A stretch of 64,000 bases of DNA, taken from Fasciola hepatica. Taxonomy: Eukaryota; Platyhelminthes; Trematoda; Plagiorchiida; Fasciolidae. Positions 58,350-64,000 of this stretch are shown here, piece by piece. A program made the position numbers and the translations under genes. The notes below the pieces were generated by a model. The model ran no database searches. It was given only the letters and a program-made list of their open reading frames with translations, and was not told where the DNA came from. Where the stretch lies: NCBI GenBank assembly GCA_948099385.1, contig CANUEZ040000024.1, positions 21,712,001-21,776,000 of the forward strand. Direction: 5' to 3'. Each line of letters starts with the position of its first letter. Positions within the stretch are counted from its first letter, which is position 1.

Positions 58350-61300
58350 ACCCCCGGCCCGTGGTGGCGACCCACGAAGCCGGGTATCACACCAATAGTC
58401 GTCTTTTGAACGTAAGGGGCATTATTTCAAATAACCTATTTCTTGTAGATACCGGTGCCGAAGTGAGCGTCCTCCCCCGAGCGAAAGACGACAATAGCAC
58501 ACCGCAGGCCCAAACACTACGCGCTGCCAATGGCACGGCCATCCCAACGTTTGGCCAGCGGTCGCTCACCTTAAACTTGGGTTTAAAGCGTAATTTTCGT
58601 TGGGTATTCATCATCGCCGACGTCCCGTACCCAATTCTAGGCATTGACTTCCTGCAGCACTTTGACTTGTTAGTTGATGCACGGCGTCGCAGAGTGGTGG
58701 ATCGTCAGACCACTTTCGCTGTTGCGGGTCATAATTCGCGAGTGAATCACGTCACGCTCTTTTACGTTCAACCACCGGCACACCAACCTTATAGCGAACT
58801 CATCGCCGCCTACCCGGCCATGTTTCGGCAGGCCGGGCCTCTCCCAGCAGTGACGACCAGTGTCACTCACCATATCGACACTAAGGGACCCCCAGTGTTC
58901 AGTAGGCCGCGTCGGTTAGCACCAGACAAGCTTCGTGTTGCACAGGCCGAATTCGAACATATGCTAGAACTGGGTATAATACGCCCTTCTAGTAGCCCTT
59001 GGGCTTCCCCCCTTCATATGGTTCCTAAGGCTAGTGGCGACTGGCGACCTTGTGGTGATTACAGAGCGCTTAACAAAGTCACCGTCCCGGACCGATACCC
59101 GATTCCCCATATACAGGATCTTACTTCGTCTTTATCAGGTTGCTCCATCTTCAGCCGTATCGATTTAGTTCGTGCGTACAACCAGCTCCCGGTAGCAGAG
59201 GCCGATATCCCTAAAACTGCCGTCACTACACCTTTCGGGCTGTTCGAGTTTCTGCGAATGCCGTTTGGACTCAGCAATGCAGCCCAGACCTTTCAACGGT
59301 TCATGCACGAGGCAACCCGTGGTTTGGAAAATGTCCACGTATACCTGGATGATATTTTGGTGGCGAGTTCTTCAGAGCAAGAGCACGCTACGCACTTACG
59401 AGCACTTTTCGAACGCCTTAGCCAGCACGGCGTTACGATCAATATCGCGAAATGCGAATTAGGCCGGTCTGATATCACGTTCATAGGACATTCTATTTCA
59501 TCCTCGGGTATCCGCCCTCTGTCAGATAAAGTTTCCGCTGTTCGCGACTACCCTGAACCCCAATCTTTTCGCCAGTTGCGTCAGTTTGCCGGCCTGGTGA
59601 ATTTCTACCGCCGATTTATTCCTCACTGTGCGGAAATGATGCAACCCCTAAGCGACTTGTTGCGCGGAGGTAAGCGGAAGTTCGTGTTTCCCGACACGGC
59701 ACAGGCCGCATTCGCCTTGGTCAAAGATGCTGTCGCCAACACAGCACTCCTGACACACCCCGACCCTTTGGCTCCTATTTCTGTAGTGACGGATGCCTCG
59801 GACAAAGCGGTTGGAGCAGTACTGCAACAGTTCGTAGATGACTCTTGGCAACCTTTAGCATTCTTCTCCAAGCGCCTACAACCCGCGGAATCAAGGTACA
59901 GCACGTTCGGTAGAGAGTTATTAGCCATCTACTTGGGAATCCGTCATTTTCGACATGCACTCGAAGGCCGTTCGTTCACGGTGTTTACAGACCACAAGCC
60001 TTTGGTTTACGCACTGAAGTCAGCTTCGGATCGATACTCACCACGCGAGATTCGCCACTTAGACTTTGTCTCACAGTTTACTGTGGACATACGACACGTC
60101 TCTGGGGTACTTAATCCCGTCGCAGACGCCTTATCGCGCGTATATCAACTAAGTCTGTCACAAACGCCTAACATCAATTTGGACGCAATGGCACAGGCTC
60201 AAACTATGGACCCTGACATCGAACGACTTCGGCAAAACGGTTCTTTGAGTTTAACCACAGTGCCTATCCCAGCTTCCCAGAATACCATCGTGTGCGATGT
60301 GTCGCAAGGTCGCCCTAGGCCAGTAGTTCCTGCTGCCCACCGTTATCCTACGTTCCTGACACTCCATAATCTGGCTCATCCGGGTGTGACTGCCTCGGTG
60401 AAACTGATAACTGAGCGTTTTGTTTGGCACAATGTCAAACGAGATGTCCGTCAATGGGCTCGTGCTTGTCTGCAGTGTCAACGTGTTAAGACCCATAGGC
60501 ACACTAAGGCGGCGTTAGCCAGGTTCCCAGAACCTGAAACACGTTTTCATCATGTGCACGTCGACCTCGTAGGACCACTTTCACCTTCGCTTGGGTACGT
60601 TTACATACTCACATGCGTGGATCGTTTTACTCGCTGGCCGCAAGCTATCCCTATCCCTCGTCCCACCTCGGAAGAGGCCGCGAAAGCCTTTCTGACCGGT
60701 TGGGTTAGTCATTTCGGTTGCCCGGCAATAGTGACCACCGATCGCGGTCCACACTTTGACGGCGCTTTCGGCAGCCTACTCGCTACGCTCGGTTGCCAAC
60801 ACGTTAAGACGACAGCTTACCACCCTCAGGCCAATGGTATGGTTGAGCGTTTCCACCGACAATTAAAAGCCGCTCTTCGAGCAAACGGTAACCCCCTTTG
60901 GAGTGAAACACTGCAATTAGCACTCTTAAGCCTGCGTAGTACCGTTAAGGAGGAGTTACACACAACACCGGCCGTACTAGTATATGGCTGTCCACTTCGT
61001 CTGCCTGGGGAGTTGGTAGCCCCCTCATCAACCGTGACTTTCGACTACGGTGACTATGCTCAGCGCCTTACGCAGCACATGCGAGTGCTCAAGGCCAGTC
61101 CGCTGCGTGAACAACAGTCTACAAGTTATGTCCCAACTGCGTTAAGAACCGCTACCCATGTATTCCTTCGCGTCGATGGCGTTCGATCACCACTACAAGC
61201 GCCATACACTGGCCCGTTTCGGGTGATAAAACGTAGGGCAAAAACATTTGTCATAGATATCAACGGACGACACGACACCGTATCTATCGATCGTCTCAAA

Positions 61301-61537
61301 CCTGCCGTCATTGAGTGCAAGCCGCTCGGCCAATTTACACCCACTCAAGTCGCTCAGTCACCCGCATCGAGCGAGTTACCACTCGAACCACCCCCAATTA
61401 CGCCTAGCGAGAACTCGGCAGCTAGTCCATCAGATTCTCCAACCGTACCCGCAACGCGAAGTAGCCGTCGCGGTCGCCAACTACGAAATCCCGTCCGCTT
61501 CGCCGATTTCGTGACGATTTTTACAACCGACTGTTAG
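58304..61537 (+). CDS. pol: Pol of the CsRn1-type element (PR-RT-RH-IN)
   Basis: Open frame of 1077 codons from 58304. Translation most likely enters by -1 frameshifting near 58346, so the leading ATG may not be used. Domains in order (residues counted from 58304): protease, [12 protein letters not shown] near residue 47; reverse transcriptase from about 200 to 370 with [29 protein letters not shown] and VYLDDILV (the catalytic Asp pair); RNase H about 490-610 with [19 protein letters not shown] and VADALSR; integrase about 680-900 with HNLAHPGV and CLQCQ zinc ligands, [20 protein letters not shown] and [11 protein letters not shown] (the D, D and E). All expected catalytic residues are present, and there is no stop to 61537. 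The tail is Pro/Ser-rich and then basic. Confidence 0.95.
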   Translation: MRTRVYVSRCSSGKLNPRPVVATHEAGYHTNSRLLNVRGIISNNLFLVDTGAEVSVLPRAKDDNSTPQAQTLRAANGTAIPTFGQRSLTLNLGLKRNFRWVFIIADVPYPILGIDFLQHFDLLVDARRRRVVDRQTTFAVAGHNSRVNHVTLFYVQPPAHQPYSELIAAYPAMFRQAGPLPAVTTSVTHHIDTKGPPVFSRPRRLAPDKLRVAQAEFEHMLELGIIRPSSSPWASPLHMVPKASGDWRPCGDYRALNKVTVPDRYPIPHIQDLTSSLSGCSIFSRIDLVRAYNQLPVAEADIPKTAVTTPFGLFEFLRMPFGLSNAAQTFQRFMHEATRGLENVHVYLDDILVASSSEQEHATHLRALFERLSQHGVTINIAKCELGRSDITFIGHSISSSGIRPLSDKVSAVRDYPEPQSFRQLRQFAGLVNFYRRFIPHCAEMMQPLSDLLRGGKRKFVFPDTAQAAFALVKDAVANTALLTHPDPLAPISVVTDASDKAVGAVLQQFVDDSWQPLAFFSKRLQPAESRYSTFGRELLAIYLGIRHFRHALEGRSFTVFTDHKPLVYALKSASDRYSPREIRHLDFVSQFTVDIRHVSGVLNPVADALSRVYQLSLSQTPNINLDAMAQAQTMDPDIERLRQNGSLSLTTVPIPASQNTIVCDVSQGRPRPVVPAAHRYPTFLTLHNLAHPGVTASVKLITERFVWHNVKRDVRQWARACLQCQRVKTHRHTKAALARFPEPETRFHHVHVDLVGPLSPSLGYVYILTCVDRFTRWPQAIPIPRPTSEEAAKAFLTGWVSHFGCPAIVTTDRGPHFDGAFGSLLATLGCQHVKTTAYHPQANGMVERFHRQLKAALRANGNPLWSETLQLALLSLRSTVKEELHTTPAVLVYGCPLRLPGELVAPSSTVTFDYGDYAQRLTQHMRVLKASPLREQQSTSYVPTALRTATHVFLRVDGVRSPLQAPYTGPFRVIKRRAKTFVIDINGRHDTVSIDRLKPAVIECKPLGQFTPTQVAQSPASSELPLEPPPITPSENSAASPSDSPTVPATRSSRRGRQLRNPVRFADFVTIFTTDC
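58340..58384 (+). promoter_or_regulatory. -1 programmed ribosomal frameshift signal (gag-pol)
   Basis: The heptamer GGGAAAC (58340-58346) is read G GGA AAC in the Gag frame and stands directly before the TAA stop. It fits the X XXY YYZ rule. Six bases later a two-part hairpin can form: CCCGGC (58353-58358) with GCCGGG (58379-58384), and CGTGG (58360-58364) with CCACG (58372-58376). After a one-base backward slip the frame is open straight into protease. Confidence 0.85.
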
Positions 61538-62097
61538 CAATAAGTTGGGAAGTTCGCCATGGATTTACCAAACAACAGACCCGGGAAATTACAATCGGTA
61601 GTTATGATTTCATTTTCTTCTGATCTCCTAGCGACTACAACAACACCGAACATCGTTTGTGTGTTGTTATTACGGTCCAACATCCGCCGGCGCCCTCAGG
61701 CGCTATTTTGTTCCAGTTTACCTTGCCCTCTCTCAGACGGATCTAACAAGTCACATTGGCTTCATCCGTAGCCTGGCTGACTCCCGTGCACGTTCAAGGA
61801 GCCAACCGCTCACTGGACAACGGGACGATTGGTCAGCCTGGCACTGGAGACGGCAACTGGACGCCTTTTTGGATGGACCTGACGAGGCATTTTCCGGCTT
61901 GCATTCGTATGAGACCCGCGGGCGCCAAAACACAGTTGGACCCACGCACATCGGACCTCGAGAGTGCAGGCACCGGTAAACTCATCAGCAGTCGTTCGAC
62001 GTCAACAACAATATAACGGAGAAGCTATGAGGAGTTCCTGGACAACCACTAATTCCGGCTTACCATCACGATCGAAGCCCAACTCCGTCGGACTTCT
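61538..62097 (+). other. Region between pol and the polypurine tract, small unassigned ORF
   Basis: 560 bp. Forward open frames occur at 61659-61979 (106 codons, starting MCCYYGPTSAGALRR) and 61756-62016. Neither has recognisable domains, a signal peptide or membrane segments, and the frames may be chance. I do not call an envelope gene. Confidence 0.4.
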
Positions 62098-62106
62098 AGG
62101 AGGAGG
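62098..62106 (+). promoter_or_regulatory. Polypurine tract of the CsRn1-type element
   Basis: AGGAGGAGG lies four bases before the 3' LTR, the usual place for the plus-strand primer. Confidence 0.7.
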
Positions 62107-62110
62107 CCCC

Positions 62111-62418
62111 TGTAGCGGTTGCCATCTTCGTTCATACTTTTACCACGTTTATTGTTTAACTGAACGCTGACTGCCAAGCGCGGTGGCCATTTGACCGTTG
62201 CTCTTGCGCACGCTCTCACGCACGCTCCCAAATACACGCTAACCACTATCTCTCCCAATCGCCTTCTCGTTCTCACGGGTCGTGGAGAATACTGTTCTGG
62301 TTAACATATTTGTGCAGTGCCGCACATTAGAGTAACGTGCAGGTGGTCCACGCAGTACAAAGGACCGAAGCACGCGTTTACTAAGGAAACCGCGAAGTAA
62401 GGTCTAATCAACCTTACA
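62111..62418 (+). repeat. 3' LTR of the CsRn1-type element
   Basis: 308 bp, same sequence as 56982-57289, followed by GCAG. Confidence 0.95.
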
Positions 62419-62659
62419 GCAGTATACCCCGAGTTATGTTAAGCAGCTTTTAGGGTCAGATGCAATTTACTTATTGTTTCCACCTTACTCTGCCAGGGCT
62501 GATACTGCACAAACTTTCTGCCTTTCAGAAAAAGAAAATCACGCAGTGTTGGAAGCTGCGGAAACGCGCCGACAACACAACTATCTGGACACACGATTGG
62601 CTCTAGCCACACCAAGTCCTGTGCAAACTGAACTGAACTGAACTGAACTGAACTGAACT
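62419..62659 (+). mobile_element. LINE-B copy, 3' end after the CsRn1 insertion, with (CTGAA)n tail
   Basis: Begins with the second GCAG target copy. The interrupted LINE frame resumes for a few codons to TAA at about 62441. The following 3' region matches the end of the reverse-strand LINE-B copy (reverse complement of about 39700-39460), including CTTTCTGCCT and TGTGCAAAC. It ends in six CTGAA units (about 62628-62659). A short-repeat tail in place of poly(A) is normal for CR1-type LINEs. Confidence 0.8.
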
Positions 62660-62741
62660 TTACAGCGCCTCAATCGTTTTTTGCGGTCCGCGAAGGTCGT
62701 TTGCCGGTTCACGCTTCTTCACTTCAGATCCTAACCAACCC
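62660..62741 (+). promoter_or_regulatory. Short VPS13 leader next to the LINE tail
   Basis: 82 bp between the (CTGAA)n tail and the start codon. It contains a pyrimidine-rich run ending in an AG (CTTCTTCACTTCAG, ending 62727), 14 bases before ATG. That could be a 3' splice site for an upstream exon or a trans-spliced leader, both seen in flatworms. No promoter motif is evident. Confidence 0.4.
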
Positions 62742-63980
62742 ATGGTCTTTGAGTCGCTAGTTGTTGATCTAATTAACAGATACCTTGGGTCATATATAGA
62801 AACTCTTAATGCGTCTCAGTTGAAAATAGGATTGCTTGGCGGAAATGCCAAGCTTGAAAATCTTGATATTAAACCTAATGCTTTTGATGACCTCAATTTG
62901 CCGGTGAAGGTCCTTCAGGGTCATATAGGTATGATAAATCAGTTGCAGTGATTTTTTCAAGGTTCTTTGACTCTAAAAATTCCATTTAAAAATCTATACA
63001 CCGAACCAACCATCGCGGAACTCGATGGTTTATACGTGCTGGTTGTTCCTAATGCTGGTAAGTTGGTTAGTAAGTTCCATAAGCCGCTTTATTTTAGCTA
63101 TTAAATACGATGAACTCAAAGAAAAGCAGTATGCCAGGGAAGCGAAGAAAAAGGAACTCCTCAATATTGAAGAGGCGCGTGCCATGCAGAGCAAAATTGG
63201 TACGTGATATCGCGTTTCGTGACTTCTCTGTCAGGGAAGAAGGAAGAACCAAAAAGTGATTCCTTTGGAGAAAAGTTAGCCGCACAGATAGTGAAAAACT
63301 TACAAGTCGATATCAAAAACGTTCATATTCGATACGAGGACAGTCACAGTGTCCCCGGACAGATATTCTCGCTTGGTATTACACTGAGTGGCCTTATGTT
63401 CCAGGTAACAAAATACGCATCGATACCAATACTTGTAGACCTGTGACCCTGAAAAGCGACCAGTTTTACTCAGAGATGAATCAATTCGAGAATTCTATAA
63501 GGTATTTTACACATCTTTCATTGACCACGTTTTTTAAGTTCATTAACTTGACATGTCTTGGCATATACTGGAATCACGACTCTGCTATGTTTGGCGACAA
63601 GGCACGAGGGCCTCTTAAAGTAAGCTCAATTCTTGATATTTATTGGATGAAGGTTGCAATGCGCACAACAATAGCTGGTCCTGAAAATCCGAAAACTGGG
63701 TTCAGTTACTGTAAGTTTCTCTTTCGTTTGGTAATCTTTTAGTATTAAATCCATTATCATCAACTGCAATGCTACATGTGCATATGCGTCCAGAAGAAAC
63801 AAACTTTACGGTTCCACAACTGAATCTCTCAGTCGATTTTTCCGAAATCGATTTGAGTTTTAGCCTTGACCAGTATCACGATGTGACAAGCTTTTTGGAT
63901 GCAACTGACCGCGTAATCACACAAAACAAGTATAGAAAGTATCGACCTGAATTGCCTCTTCGCGGAAGTTGCAGCTTATG
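62742..63980 (+). CDS. VPS13: VPS13-type bridge-like lipid transfer protein, N-terminal exons (partial)
   Basis: Eight exons: 62742-62928, 62962-63057, 63098-63199, 63235-63404, 63439-63501, 63539-63619, 63653-63710 and 63743-63980. Introns are 33, 40, 35, 34, 37, 33 and 32 bp, all GT-AG, and the spliced frame stays open. The product starts MVFESLVVDLINRYLGSY, the chorein N-terminal domain of VPS13A/C, and continues with KIPFKNLYTEP, IKYDELKEK, KNLQVDIKNVHIRYED and YRKYRPELPL, all landmarks of that family. VPS13 proteins are very long rods that move lipids between membranes at contact sites. The last exon ends in phase 2 at a GTGAGT donor (63981), and the gene runs off the window. VPS13A against VPS13C cannot be decided. 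Intron 6 (63620-63652) is a multiple of three and stop-free, so retention would add 11 residues. Confidence 0.93.
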
Positions 63981-64000
63981 GTGAGTGTGTGTGTGGTGCG

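Larger units (their letters stand above)
56982..62418 (+). mobile_element. Intact Ty3/gypsy LTR retrotransposon of CsRn1 type
   Basis: 5437 bp: 308-bp LTRs at 56982-57289 and 62111-62418, identical when read side by side; the 4-bp target duplication GCAG (56978-56981 and 62419-62422); a primer site, gag, pol and a polypurine tract all in place. Gag and Pol have no stops or shifts other than the expected gag-pol frame change. The 4-bp duplication, the tRNA-Trp-like primer site and the unusual Gag finger are the traits reported for CsRn1 of the liver fluke Clonorchis sinensis. Identical LTRs and open frames mean a very young and possibly active copy. It sits inside the end of a LINE and about 320 bp upstream of VPS13, in the same orientation. 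Confidence 0.95.

Noticed and set aside
61659..61979. Envelope gene in the CsRn1-type element, which would make it virus-like.
   Set aside because: The frame is only 106 codons with no signal peptide, membrane segment or envelope motif.
1..64000. Bacterial or phage features such as CRISPR arrays, operons or attachment sites.
   Set aside because: The sequence is eukaryotic: spliced VPS13 gene, LINEs, BEL/Pao and Penelope-like elements. No regularly spaced direct repeats with unique spacers were seen.

Overview
The window looks like nuclear DNA from a flatworm, probably a parasitic one (fluke or tapeworm). Three things point there. The only host gene, a VPS13-type lipid-transfer gene at the right edge, is split by introns of 32-40 bp. 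The intact LTR retrotransposon beside it has the traits of the CsRn1 clade known from flukes: a tRNA-Trp-like primer site, a CX2HX9CX3C Gag motif and a 4-bp target duplication. The rest is packed with BEL/Pao, CR1/Jockey-group LINE and Penelope-like elements. I could not name the species. I saw no rRNA, tRNA or CRISPR.

Region 1-25504 is a giant, near-identical inverted repeat. The left arm is 1-14187 (cut by the window edge), a 2.6-kb spacer follows, and the right arm is 16812-25504. Both arms carry long repeats that seem non-coding (called R1, R2, R3 here) with (TAA)n-type tails, and a solo LTR. The left arm also holds a full-length, internally deleted BEL/Pao element (8407-12749) with a 5-bp target duplication. 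The right arm has lost 5.5 kb, including most of that element. The insertion therefore predates the duplication and the deletion followed it.

Region 25505-54350 is a graveyard of mostly decayed elements: a BEL/Pao RT-RNaseH-integrase remnant (27.1-28.5 kb); a nearly complete LINE (LINE-A, 29.8-34.9 kb) broken by an 11-bp duplication and two stops; another R1 copy (35.0-38.2 kb); BEL/Pao pieces on either side of a reverse-strand LINE (LINE-B, 39.45-43.8 kb) whose first ORF carries a PHD-like finger; a Penelope-like element folded as an inverted repeat inside a 12-bp target duplication (45.2-46.2 kb); and more LINE-A and LINE-B fragments, one split by a solo LTR.

Region 54500-62660 is a LINE-B copy split by the intact 5.4-kb CsRn1-type element (56982-62418). 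Its LTRs are identical by eye. Gag and Pol are both open and joined by a textbook -1 frameshift signal (GGGAAAC directly before the Gag stop, then a stable stem-loop). The LINE ends in a (CTGAA)n tail only 82 bp before the VPS13 start codon at 62742, so the element stack sits in or next to that gene's promoter or 5' leader. VPS13 runs off the right edge after eight exons.
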